Of a stretch of DNA of 64,000 nucleotides, positions 27,010 to 38,978 are shown in pieces. Position 1 is the first letter of the stretch; each line of letters opens with the position of its first letter. The position numbers and the translations under genes are program-made. This DNA comes from Linepithema humile (lineage: Eukaryota > Arthropoda > Insecta > Hymenoptera > Formicidae). The notes under the pieces are model-generated. The model was given only the letters and a program-made list of their open reading frames with translations. It made no database searches and had not been told where the DNA came from. The stretch is from the NCBI RefSeq assembly GCF_040581485.1, contig NC_090131.1:6076001-6140000 (forward strand), read 5' to 3'.

Positions 27010-27027
27010 AGCCTCGCCGGCGAGGCT
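27010..27027. repeat. Perfect 18-bp GC-rich palindrome
   Basis: AGCCTCGCCGGCGAGGCT is its own reverse complement. It shares the GGCGAGG half-site core with the palindrome at 2975-2990. Confidence 0.8.
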
Positions 27028-29394
27028 GCTACCCGATCGGAAAGTATTTCTCATTTGGCCTTTCAGGCTGCTCTCAGGATTACCCAAGCCCCTTACCGCC
27101 CACCCGCCCGCCCTCCCCGCGTCGCTTGCACACGTCTACCGAAGACATCAATAACGCCAGCTCTAAAGTTTCGTTCTGCTTCAAAGTGTTTCTCCCGCCT
27201 TCTTCTCACTATCGTCTTTCCCTTCCTTCTTTTTCTTATATTTTTTATAGCTCACGTCCGATGGCCCGGGAAGCAATGAACTTTGCTCAAAAAATGACAA
27301 ACGAGCGCTCGCAAGAAGCGGCGAGTGGCCGCGAGAACGATGACCGGAAATGCCACCGCGGACGGAAAGTCCACTGTTCTTAAGTCCGCCATAATGCAAG
27401 ATTATATATAATTTTTCAATTACATTTCTATGTCATATACATTTTCAAGTAATCTTCAAATATAAATTTAAAACAACTTGGAAAGGAACGAACTCTTCGA
27501 TTGTTCCCATCAATCTCACATATTAAGCACTTGCGCGATTAGAAATTCTTTTCAAACAAAATTCGATCTCGCGCGCGACTGCTTGGTCTCCGTGGAACCG
27601 CGGCCACACGTGTTTACCCACGCAAACGAAAAATTGCGAGACGGCGAAACGGAAAGAGAATGCCGGCAAGACTCGAACCCGCGGGCGAGGTGAATAAGAG
27701 AAGGTCGGACGTTCAAAAGGAGAAACCAAGAATCGGGAGAACGATTGAAAGCGCTGCATCAAGTAGATCAAACATTTTTCCGTTGCTTACCGCACGGCAA
27801 GCAGTACAGAGAACTGTCGAATGCGCGGACGAAAAAGAATCTCTTAACCAAATGACGTGAGAGGAAGAGCCGGCGAAAGGGGGAGGAAGGAGCGGAGGAA
27901 AGAGAACGGTGGACAAGAAGAAAAGCTCTCTAAAATTTTAAGCTTCTCCGAAAAGAGCGGCCGGTAAGAGGACGGGCGGGCGGGCGGGCGGCGAGAGGTG
28001 GGGGGAAGGAGTGGGGCGAATAAAAAGTTCTGCAAATTTGAGTGGTGGTTTTAACGCCGATGTACGAACCGCCGTGGCTGACCGCCGATAAAACCGCTTC
28101 CCCGAGCCGATGCCGAAGGCGATCCCCGCCGCGATCGATTGTAATTAAATGGAAACGCTTTCACGTCGGCGATGGGCTCGTTACGCTTATCGCTCCATTT
28201 TCCTCTGCCTTTCTGTTTTTATCGCGAAATAATATTTTAATTATTACAGCCGCGCGCGACGTGCGACGCGAAACGCGGATTTAGCGGCGATAAAGCGGCC
28301 ACCGAACCACCGAAGTAACGATTTCCTCGCGCGAAAGATGAAGCGTCCCACGCACGTTATGAACGGCGAGTGTATAAATCTGCGCCGAGATTTCTGTGCC
28401 GGTGTCATTGCAATTTTGAGAAGCGTCACGAGTCATCCATCACGAAAGTGGACGCATCCGTTGCAGGAACTTTGCACAGTTTTTAAAGACCTTCCATTTT
28501 TCAAAAACTATAAATTGCAGCTGACGTCAAACAAAGCAGCTTAGTAGGATACGATCCTGCTGTAATTACGAAAGAATGACTTGCAAAGATAGTCCTAATG
28601 AAAAATGATATGTGCAGTATATCTATAATAAATGCCATATATAAGTAATTCAAGCTCGCAAGTGGCATAGTCGAAGAGTGTTCAATTACGAGAATTGCGA
28701 AAGTTTTCTTTTTTTTTTAAGCTGTTCTTAAATTTTATGAAAAAAATTTCTTGGCTTATTCTTTCAAGACTTTCTTTCCACTTTATCGGTTTATCTTACG
28801 TATCGCTTAATTGAAGACATATATTGATTTTCTGCAACGCATTTTTCAGCAAGCCAACACGAGCGACAGATAGTTTGCAATATTCGAATTTGTCCAACAA
28901 AGTTGTGTTTATCGTTTGCAGACTACACAGCGTCGTGCTATGTGCATCGCTATGTCGTGTTTTACATCCTTTTTATTTACCATCGCCTGTGACACATTGT
29001 TTTCTTTAAACGTGGACTATGTCCATGGTGCGCGCAGTTATTATATTGATATCATGTAACTAATATGAGCAACATATCAAAATGCTTCACGTGATACCTG
29101 CAAAGGTATCCGCGTATTTTCATCAATGGAAAAAACTCGGTGAATTTTATGCAATATATTTACATATTCATATTTATTAAAAATTTATTTAATTATAAAA
29201 ATTGTTTTATGTATTATAGCATCTATTTAAAATCGAATTAATTCAACTGAAATTAATTCCGAATTTTATTGAGCATCAAACACATTCACGATAGACAGAG
29301 AAGAATTGAACGATTTCTACACAATTCCACATTTAATTAATTGCATAATTTTTTAAGTAATACTCGTGTGCGTTACACATATCTCAATAGCGGT

Positions 29395-29524
29395 AACAGG
29401 GAGGACTCCCGAGGTCCGGCGAATCCCTGTTTCCGGCAAGTAGTAATACCGTAAATGCGGTCAGCCGCCAGTCTAGATTCTGATGGAAATCGTCAGCCGC
29501 AAATCCAGATTTCCACAGGAATCG
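29395..29524 (+). repeat. Nested hairpin followed by two 32-bp tandem units
   Basis: AACAGGGA (29395) pairs with TCCCTGTT (29424-29431), enclosing a GGAC/GTCC inner stem. Two imperfect tandem copies then follow, 29461-29492 and 29493-29524. Each begins TCAGCCGC and ends AATCG. Confidence 0.6.
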
Positions 29525-30368
29525 CGAAACACGTCCGACATTCTCGATGAGAAATCGCACAATTTACGCGCCCGCCACCGTGCCGTGCCGCCGCCGCCGC
29601 CGCCGCTTACATTAAATTAAAAGCTTAATTAACTGCGCACTGCAAGTGGCAATCAATGACCGGTGGAATTCCGTAATAAGCCGTTGCCTCATTAACTCGC
29701 GCGCGAGATTGGAAATAGTGTCAGAAGTCAAACGGCGCGCGTAATAACCGCAGAAAGAGATTTTATATAGACAGCGCGAAAAGTGATCGAAAGGAATTTA
29801 AGAATACGTGGCGTCTAAATTTAGACATTAGTTATCGAGGTACCGTCATAAAGTTTCGAAAAAATTTTTCAATTTACGTCTGTAAACGGATATTTGCGTA
29901 ATTAAACACGCGAGATGCGTTATCGAGTCGAAGCGCGATAATAAAAACCAGCAGCAAACGCTGCACGTGCTGCAACGATACTGCGATCGTCACGCACAAT
30001 TTCAGTCAAAATAACCACGATGTCGGCTGTCATTGTTGTCTGCGAACGCGAACGAATATTCATTGCAAAAGTTGACTCGCGACAAGCCGATGTATGACCT
30101 ACTGACGTCAACGGTCTGTCGACATCTCCGCTGTTTTTAGAGATGCCAGCGACCAGTATTGTGTCATCACTTCGTTACAGACGATATCGCAAACAAATTC
30201 ATTTATATTATACGATTCTTTGCAGTTTATCAAGACCCCCCATATACGTGTAGAATAAAAATAGAGATAACATTATCGGCAAACGATTGCAACAAATGAC
30301 AAAATGATGACACAGAGATGTGTCACTTTTATCATATGATGTCTTAAGCATATTTTTTTTCAAAGCTT

Positions 30369-30370
<2 letters not shown>

Positions 30371-30401
<31 letters not shown>
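30371..30401. repeat. Poly(T) run
   Basis: An uninterrupted run of 31 T, about 80 bp upstream of the first of two direct copies at 30481 and 30661. Confidence 0.95.
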
Positions 30402-30407
<6 letters not shown>

Positions 30408-30480
30408 AACGTCTAATAATTTTTAGTTCTTCGATTATCAAATTATAGAAAAATTGATAGTAGGAGCAGGACACTTTGTA

Positions 30481-30740
30481 TAGATAAAAATAAGATACGG
30501 GGATGAGAGCTCTGAATTTGAAAGACACAAGCTTATGCAAATCTCGCTTGCTGTCCGGATATCCATAAATTTTATATAAACAGCTGTCAAAAATTTGTAT
30601 TTTTTGCGCATTAAAAATTTATAGAAAGACAAAGCATATTTTCCGCTTGAAAAGTAGGAGTATAGATAAAAGATACGGGGATGAGAGCCGAATTTCGTAG
30701 ACACGAATCTTATGCAAGCCTCGCCTGCTGTGTCGCGTCG
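30481..30740 (+). repeat. Two diverged direct copies, offset about 178 bp
   Basis: GATACGGGGATGAGAGC occurs at 30494 and 30672. Similarity continues through AGACAC, CTTATGCAA and CTCGC(T/C)TGCTGT in both copies, about 80 bp each. The spacer is unrelated. No coding potential was seen. Confidence 0.75.
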
Positions 30741-33700
30741 ATAGCGATAACGATGTATACCGATTATAGTAACTGTTTTATCGCTGAGAGCGCGCGGATT
30801 CTTCGGACGATAAATTATGTATGAGCGCTGTCGCGAAGCTCCCGGGCGAAGGGGAAGAGGACAAAAGGCGAGGGGTGGCACGTACGAGACAGGAATACAT
30901 ATTTATTCGTTCAACGGGCGCATATTTTTTTGCATAATGCAGTCCGCACGCGGTTCACCAATCGTGTCGCCGCCGTCTGAAATATCTCGAGTAATTCTAC
31001 TCCTAAATGAAAAAAAAAAAAAAAGAGAGAAAAGTGACGCTCTTACATAGTGCGGAAAATGAAGAAATGACGAAAACACGAAAATCATGGAGACCCATTT
31101 ACAGGAAATGACGCTACTAAAGGGGTCGCATAATTATCATAGTTGCGTAGTTATGGCGAGTACCGAATTGTTAAAATGTTGAGTGCCGAGGAATTCTGAC
31201 AGGCTTAAAGCCAGCCCGTGAATTTAGGAAATTCAAGCAGCACGCGGACACACGCGAAAAGAACTCGCTAGAATTAATCACTAACGACTAAAATAGCTGA
31301 GCTGCGTCACATAGTTATACTCGTTGTACTCTCTCTTCTCTCGCCCTTCTCTCTCTTGTCTGGATAAAATATAAAACCAGATATTTACGAGAGAGCGTAC
31401 GTTTCATAATTTACATTATATTTTTTGTACGTGTATTAATATTCTACTTTCTAGAGCTTATGCTCAATTTTAATACCGACATTGGTCACACTTTATTATC
31501 CTTTGAAGCAGTAAAATAATTATTTTCAAACGAAACAAATTACTAGCTGCACGAAATAAAGACTCAAATTAGTATTTAATATATGTCAGTATTTTGATAT
31601 TATTATAAATTTGATAAAACCTTTAAATAATTGCATAAAAAGAGATAATAAGAATATAAATTTTTTCCGACTGAGAGATCATATAGCACAATTAAAAAAT
31701 GTTCTTTCCCATTTTTAAAATGGTTAAAAAGATATTTATATTTTTATGTAATATATCAAATCTATACAGGTATAACATTTTAAATATATATAATTACAAC
31801 ACACACTAACGATATATTTGTTTGAATGTATCGTGTGACATATTGTCTTTTTCCGCGTCATCGAAAATACTAGAAATATTTTCCATGGCAACGCTAGGCA
31901 TTTTAGCTAGAGTACTGCAATCGATTTACTCGTGCACCGAAATTTTGACAGCAAGATTTAGCAACAAACGCGCATTCACACATACCAGCACTCCGGTCGC
32001 AACTGAGACTAACTATTTGATCAATGGTCGCACGTCGAGGAAGCTCAAGCTCGGCTTATAATATCGCGAAAGGTATGCGTCCTATGCGTCCAATCCTTGC
32101 GGCCGACTAAATATTCGGCCACTGTAGGGAACTGCTAAAATTTACCAGTATCCTGGATACCGAAATACTTGGTGATAACCGATAGACTCAAATTAGATTA
32201 GATTTACGACAAAATAGTGACAATGCATCGTTGCGAAATTGCGATATGAACGTTTCATTGATCTATCAGTGGATAATAATAGATTTCTATTAACAATATT
32301 TTTATTACAAAATCTTCTCGAGTTTTTCCTGCTTTTGTCTGAAAAATTTCCACTTATATTTTAGACGATTTATATATTATTCAGATATTTTGACTCTTCA
32401 CATATCATGTCGGACAGGTTCCGCATCACGCGGTGTGTCCATCAAATTTCGCGATATACGAGCGTATAATCGAATATCGCGGGTCTGGTGTTTAATATTT
32501 ACTATGCGGGCCACACGTTACAGTAGTTACGACACGATGGATCGGGGTAATAATATGACCGGCACGCCTAGTAGTACGCTTAGTCATATTTCATACTCTT
32601 AATACAGTTCCAACGTGATATTACTTCGTCGCCGAGGCGCGCACCTCTTTTCCGGGCTCGTAAGTTACCGATAATTTTACGTAATCGCTGCAACGTCTAT
32701 TACATTATTTCGCTCAGCCTTTCATCGCGTCTTTTTAATATGTGACCTTCTAGCTCAATATTAATGCAACCGTAACTCTGTTATTATTTAATTGATTACT
32801 TATTATTTTTTACTATTTGAAATTATTATTAATTAAAAAAGCATTATTTGCAAATAATTAATCATTTAATAAGCAATTTTTATTTTACGAGCAAAAAATA
32901 TTATACGACAACCATGTCCATAGAATTTTTATAATATTTTCTAAGGAGATAAAGTGCTACAATATTAATATCAAAGATTTTAAAAGCAATTAAGAAAAAA
33001 ATTAATAAAATTAAAATGTAATTAATAGTTATCTTAAATTCAATAAGGATATTCTGATGCTATAACTTGTTGATATATAAAAAATTATTTTGCGTAAATT
33101 ATTGAAACAAATTTTATAATATACAAGAGAAAAGATAAATATATAAGGGAAATTTTACAATAAATAAGAAATAATAAGAAAATTATATTATTTTATATTT
33201 ATACAATTATACGATTCTTATAAGGCATCTCGTATATCTCTAATTACCTATGCACACGTGTACCGCGGATTCGTGGCACCATCTTTAATTTTTTATTGAA
33301 ATTATTTTACCAAAAATATCTCTCTACAGATAACGTCAATTCCGTACTTAACGCGCGTCATTGTTACCTGTCGCTGATCGCAAATATGGACTCTCTAATA
33401 AGCTGTCCCATTCCAAGACCTAATCAGCTATTTTTCTACATAGTTCTTCCGGTCAGAAAAAGGCGAAACTGGTTGAGCAAGTGCTCTGATCGTTCGCCTT
33501 TCACTCGCGGTTTCGGTTAAAGGTCGATCGATTTCACAAGACGGACAAATACGTCAGCACGTACTATCGACCCCCTGCGAACTGTTTGTCGTTTTTATGA
33601 CGGTTGTTTGTTAGAACACAACGCACATATATTATCGCAGACGCATAGGGATTGCACAAGTCTTCTATCCGGAATCATTCGCTTACTTCTGTCCCTTGCT

Positions 33701-33757
33701 CAGCGGCATGCGGTAGCACGCTTCAGAATAATAAGTGAACTCGAAGCAACAACAGCA

Positions 33758-35365
33758 ATGTTCTCCTGGAGGAACGTCGTCTCCGTCGTCTCGCAAAAGT
33801 TTGCGAGGAAACTGCACCTGTCAAAAATCCGGTAAGTGTAGAAACATCTTCTTTCTTTAAACTTGTGTGTGTATAATTGCTTTAATTTATTAAACAAAAT
33901 ATAATAATAATAAACTGTGATTTTTCAGTGTAAAAAATATTTACTACTAGTAATAATATAATTTTTAATTAAAATTTAACAATTAAATTTGAATTTTGAA
34001 TGTTATTTATAGGCAAGAAGCAGTAATAATTGATGGGAAAAGAATAGCAGAAGAGATTCAAGAAGAACTAAAAATTGTTGTGGATACTTGTACAAATGCT
34101 GGGAAGAAGAGGCCAAAGCTGGTGGCAATATTAGTAGGGAATCATCCCTCTAGTAAAGCCTATATTGGTAGGAAAATGAAAGCAGCAAAATTAGTAGGTA
34201 ATTTTATTTTTATTTCTAATAAATAAATAACTACATTTATCAGTAGCTCACATATTAACTAAATTTTTTTATTAATCAGGAATTGAGAGTTATACCATTC
34301 ATCTGGGAGAAAACATAACACAAGCAGATCTTATGAAGGAAATTGATAATCTCAATAAAGATCCATCTGTTGATGGTGTTCTGGTACAATTACCACTGCC
34401 AAAAAGCATAAATGAGAAAGAAATATGTCAAGCAATAATTCCTAAAAAAGATGTAGATGGTTTTCACTTGGCAAACATCGGTAATCTGACACTGGACAAC
34501 AGCAGCATTGTACCAGCCACTGCCTTAGCTGTCAAAGAATTAGTACTTAGGACTAAAATTGAAACTTTTGGAAAAAATGCTGTGGTTGTAGGTAGGTCAA
34601 AACATGTCGGACTGCCTATTGCACTGTTACTTCATGCGGATGGAAAAGGTAATTAATTTATCAATTTAATAGCAACTTCCTCGTTCTAACATAGAGTCAT
34701 ATCAGTAGCCAGCAATAAATTTATGTATTCTATCTTCCTTGACCTCTCACATGACCTACTTACAGCACTATCTACATTCTTACAACTGAAGTTATTTCAT
34801 AATAATTTAGTTTGCTTTTTATTCTTTTTTTTTTTTGTCAATTTGTATTTTCTTTTTTCACAAAAAATTCAGATTTATATTTTAATATTTACAATAATAG
34901 CAATGTTCAAGAATTTATAATATAATATAATCATTTATTTTTTAAACTAAAATTGTGTATTTTTCCTTTTTAGCTGAAACGGGTGCACTAGATATGACAA
35001 CAACAATCTGCCATCGCCATACGCCTCACACAGAATTAGAAAAATTCACAAAGCTGGCAGATCTGATTGTAGTAGCTGCCGGAGTTCCCGGGCTGATAAC
35101 CAAAGAAATGATAAAGCCAGGCGCTTGCGTAATTGATGTGGGAATCACCAGGGTAAAGACAGCAGACGGCAAGTATCGCCTGGTGGGAGACGTGGATTAC
35201 AATAGCGTGAAGGAAGTTGCTGGACATATCACACCAGTTCCTGGTGGTGTAGGACCTATGACAGTGGCAATGCTAATGAAGAACACAGTTACGGCTGCCA
35301 TGAGAAACCAGGAAGATGCAAAGCAATCTGTTGATTTAGAAAATGACAAAGTACTTGCTTATTAA
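33758..35365 (+). CDS. MTHFD2: NAD-dependent methylenetetrahydrofolate dehydrogenase / methenyl-THF cyclohydrolase, mitochondrial
   Basis: The family oxidises 5,10-methylene-THF to methenyl-THF with NAD and hydrolyses it to 10-formyl-THF in the mitochondrial matrix. There are four exons: 33758-33831, 34013-34197, 34280-34648 and 34974-35365. All introns are GT-AG, and the joined frame gives 339 residues. Visible family features are YIGRK with the presumed catalytic Lys79, the folate motif DGVLVQLPLP (118-127), KDVDGFH, GRSKHVGLP, and the C-terminal signature PGGVGPMTVAML. Asp and Arg in the exon-4 segment DMTTTICHRHTP align by eye with residues linked to NAD use in the human enzyme. The start at 33758 gives an N-terminus (MFSWRNVVSVVSQKFARKLH) that looks like a mitochondrial presequence. 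An in-frame ATG at 33608 would add 50 residues. The single-domain form lacks the formyl-THF synthetase part of MTHFD1. GRHPR follows about 640 bp downstream. Confidence 0.95.
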
Positions 35366-36006
35366 TGTATACAAGAAGTATTTGACAATTAATAGATATA
35401 TTCTTGTATTTTATAGCATATAAAAGTATTATTTTTATAAAGAAAATCTATAAAACTGTTTTATCTTTTATCTTTCTTAATTTATGTATAACTGTGTTTT
35501 AACATTTTACTACTAGGATACGAAAGAATAATAGCTGAATGAAAAAAATAAATCAAATTTCAGATATCGAAAACAAAATCATATTACACCTATTCCTGTT
35601 ATGTATAATTTATTAAGTTTTTTGTTAGTGAAATATAAAAGAACTATTTCAGTATTTGCAAAAGAAAGTAAAATAAATATGTTCAATAAAATAATAGAAT
35701 AATTTTGAAAGTAGGTACATTCAGAACACTGTTTACCGTGTGCCGATTATGATAACTGTGTCTCTGACATGTGAACGTACACATTATTTCTTATCATAAG
35801 AATATTGGAGTTATATCTTTGTTATTTATTGCAGTAAACATATTTTCGTATTATGTAATTCTCAATTTAGACGCCGAACACTGGCTCAATATTATAAACT
35901 TGTGTTACAAACTTATATTTACATTTTTTTCTCAAGTCGCAATTATAAGGTTAGTGTGTTGACGTATTGTGCGACGAGTATATGCAAAAATAAATGCTAA
36001 TAAATA
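35366..36006. other. Intergenic between MTHFD2 and GRHPR
   Basis: AT-rich. It holds the presumed 3' UTR of the MTHFD2-type gene (an AATAAA at 35547) and the presumed promoter of GRHPR. No other gene was seen. An in-frame stop at 36001-36003 lies directly upstream of the first GRHPR ATG. Confidence 0.6.
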
Positions 36007-37435
36007 ATGCTATTCATAAATGCTGTCCGTTTCTTTAAGCAAAGCGATAGATTTATTTTTTCAAACAGAATCAGCTTGACGAAAGTACTGATATCGAGTT
36101 CTGCCAGAATGGAAAGACCGGATAAACCTAAAGTCTTGGTTACACGGCCAGATATACCTGACGCAGGCTTAAATTTATTGCGTGAACGGTGAGTATTACA
36201 TTTATATGCATTTAAATTTTGATTTTTAAAAACTTATATTGAATATATAATTTCTTTATATACTCTCATTCTTTGTCTGAACTTTTTACAATTACGCTGT
36301 ATATTTTTACTCCATTCTTTATATAATTTTATACAATTATGTTATGAAATAAATGTTACAATCAATCTAATATTGTACTCTGTTTCCAGGTGTCAAATCA
36401 TATTATGGGATAAACATGAACCAATACCACGGTCGCAGTTGTTATCCAAAATCCCTGGAATAGATGCCTTGTATTGTGTGCTAACAGACAAGATAGACGA
36501 TGAGATTTTAGATGCTGCTGGTCCACAATTAAAAATTGTGGCATCTATGTCAGTAGGAGTAGATCATCTAGATTTAAATGCTTTAAAGAGAAGAGGCATT
36601 AGAGTTGGTTACACTCCAGATGTTCTGACTGAAGCTACTGCAGAATTGATAGTAGGTCTTTTATTAGCCACATCAAGGAAATTACTGCAAGCAAATAAGG
36701 CAATCTACAAGTATGTTCAATATTAAAAATATAATCCTTGCAATATAATGAATTAAACACATCGTTATTTTACAGAGGTGAATGGAAAGCCTGGGCACCT
36801 GTGTGGATGTGCGGTACAGGATTGTCAGGAAAAACTGTAGGAATCGTCGGTTTGGGGAGAATAGGCTTCCGAGTCGCAGAGCTACTCAAGGGTTTCAACA
36901 TTGCCAAAATATTATACACAAGTAGAACAATCAAACCTGAAGCATCTAAATTTGGCGGTGAAAAAGTTGAATTTAATAGACTGCTCAAGGACAGCGATTT
37001 CGTCATAGTGGCCGTAGCATTGACATCAGAAACGAAACATATATTTAATACGGAAGCTTTTAAACAAATGAAGAAAACGGCCATATTCGTTAACGGCAGT
37101 CGTGGAGATGTCGTGGATCAAGAAGCGCTGATAAGCGCTTTGAAGAATGGCACAATCTCAGCAGCTGGTTTAGATGTTATGACACCAGAACCAATACCTT
37201 TAGACAGTGAACTTTTAAAACTAGATAATTGCGGTAGGTATATTTACACAGACTTATGCTATTATTTTATATTGAATGATATTAATTTGTAATTGTTCTT
37301 TTAGTGGTTCTACCTCACATAGGAAGTGCCACCACAGAAACCAGAGAAGAAATGGCCAGAATCACAGCAAGAAATATTATAGCTGTCCTGGAAGGAACTC
37401 CAGAAAATATGCCTGCACAAATTGATTTAACATAG
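36007..37435 (+). CDS. GRHPR: Glyoxylate reductase / hydroxypyruvate reductase
   Basis: This D-2-hydroxyacid dehydrogenase family member reduces glyoxylate to glycolate and hydroxypyruvate to D-glycerate with NAD(P)H. Exons are 36007-36188, 36390-36710, 36776-37233 and 37305-37435, all GT-AG. They give 363 residues from the first ATG, or 329 from the ATG at 36109, close to the human enzyme (328). The Rossmann motif GLGRIG sits at 193-198 (long numbering). The catalytic Arg lies in NGSRGDVVD, Glu in TPEPIPLD and His325 in LPHIGSAT. VGVDHLDL is also present. The extra 34 residues from the first ATG are rich in Phe, Ser, Arg and Lys and nearly free of acids, like a mitochondrial presequence. Both starts are plausible. 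A polyadenylation signal AATAAA lies at 37606. The gene converges with the carrier gene. Confidence 0.95.
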
Positions 37436-37717
37436 TTGCATCATTACCGTGATTGTACAGTGTATAGGATTCTTCCTAATCATGATATGATATATATTCG
37501 ATCAGGTATTTATTTTCAATCACTTATAACAAAAAGATATAATTTATAAATTTTAATAATTTTATTATGCTATCAGTCTTTTATAAAATGTGTAAATTAA
37601 TATATAATAAATTGATCACAGATTTTATAGCAAATATGAGATGACACATTAGATTATTATGACTAAATACATTAGATACATTAAATACACATTTTACTCA
37701 CTTTATTTAAGCTATTA

Positions 37718-38978
37718 TTACCGCAATAATTTTAATAATAATAAAACTTGTTCATACGCGGTAAAATGCAGAGCCGAGGTTATAGCAGCTTTTACTTGAC
37801 TCGGCACTAAACCTTTGAACAAGCCCTGCACTCCCTCCTCTTTTACAGTTACTTTCAAGCAATCTAATAATCCATTACATTGAAAGAATTTACCAAATCC
37901 TTTACGTCCTTGCTGAAAACCCTGTATCTGCAATCTCTTTCTAGCAAGATCAAACGGATACACGATGGTTTTCGCTAAGAGTCCAGCAATACTACCAGAA
38001 AACATAGAATTATAGAAACTAGTATCGGTATTGGAGGTGTATTTTTTATAGAAATCTATAAAAAATTCATAGAATGCAAATTGCAGGCCAGTATGTGGAG
38101 CAATTTGTAATAAATTTGGTAGTAGACCATAAAAGAAGACTTTTGGTGACTCATGTCGAATAATCGAACTGAAAAAAGGATAATATATGTTATTAAAGAA
38201 TATAAAAACAGGAATTTTATTTTGATAAAAAAAGACAACAAATTTCTATTAATCGGTAAAATGTTATAATTTTTATTATTAATTAAGAATTAATTTCTTG
38301 TATATTATACTTGTATATATACTTGCCTACAGGAATGTAACACTCCTTTATACACTTGATGATTATTCGATTGGGCTACTAATCTAGTTCTTACAGTATC
38401 GAAAGGAAATGAGGCAATTGTCGCCACGCTTCCTGCACCAGCACCAGCGATAAAATGTATATATATAAAGTGATTCCGTTCCTCAATTTTTGATATATCT
38501 TGGATTGTTTTCATGAATACATTATAGGAATAAAACTGCAAAAATATGGATTAGAAACATGGAACATCAAGTAATACAGATTGATTCATTAAGTTTAACT
38601 AAATATATCATTGAAAAATTTTTGTTCTCTACCTGAGCCATCCCATAAACAATTGAGAGCAATTGTGCAGGTACATGGCCTTTCCATAAAGCAAAAATTC
38701 CTTCTTCTCTCAAAATTAGCAAAAAAGCTTGTGGTAGAGATTTGTATTTACTACCATGACATTTTGAAATTGGTTCGACTTGTAACTGCAACAAGAAAAT
38801 AATGAGTTAATTGTAGAATTTTAAAAATTACCAAAGTGTGTTTGTAGTTTTTAGAACTTACTTGGAATCTTATTTTTATAACATCTAAAGGTTGACATAG
38901 AAATCTTGTTATAAACCCACTAGCAGCTCCTGCAATTGCGTGATCTATGTTTGACTCACTTTTTTGGGAGTGTCCCAT
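37718..38978 (-). CDS. SLC25A19: Mitochondrial thiamine pyrophosphate carrier (SLC25 family)
   Basis: The family imports thiamine pyrophosphate across the inner mitochondrial membrane. Exons on the minus strand are 38978-38862, 38785-38633, 38535-38327 and 38168-37718, giving 309 residues. The three carrier repeats show their signatures QPLDVIKIRF (29-38), FPFDTVRTRL (133-142) and YPFDLARKRLQ. WKGHVPAQ, GLQFAFYEF and the stretch from GFQQGRKGFGKF to GLLDCLK match the thiamine pyrophosphate carrier subgroup rather than other SLC25 members. The third intron keeps the frame only if the donor is GC (AG|GCAAGT, intron starting at 38326). The other candidate donors, GTAGGC and GTATAT, break the frame. 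An AATAAA on the minus strand lies just after the stop (plus 37702-37707). Confidence 0.93.

Larger units (their letters stand above)
24863..33607. other. No supported gene; several small diverged duplications
   Basis: GC-rich patches lie at 27000-28450 and 29560-29760, with an interrupted (GCC)n at about 29587-29606. Two diverged copies of a block of about 95 bp lie at about 25036 and 25172. Two copies of a block of about 80 bp start near 30481 and 30661. A pair of 32-bp tandem units lies at 29461-29524. An 18-bp palindrome lies at 27010-27027. Open frames are short and patternless. The last few hundred bases before 33600 are presumably the promoter of the MTHFD2-type gene. Confidence 0.6.

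Noticed and set aside
27600..27700. tRNA-like T-arm (GGGTTCGAGTC on the minus strand)
   Set aside because: Only the T-arm resembles a tRNA. The 5' acceptor strand, D-arm and anticodon arm cannot be formed at the right spacing.
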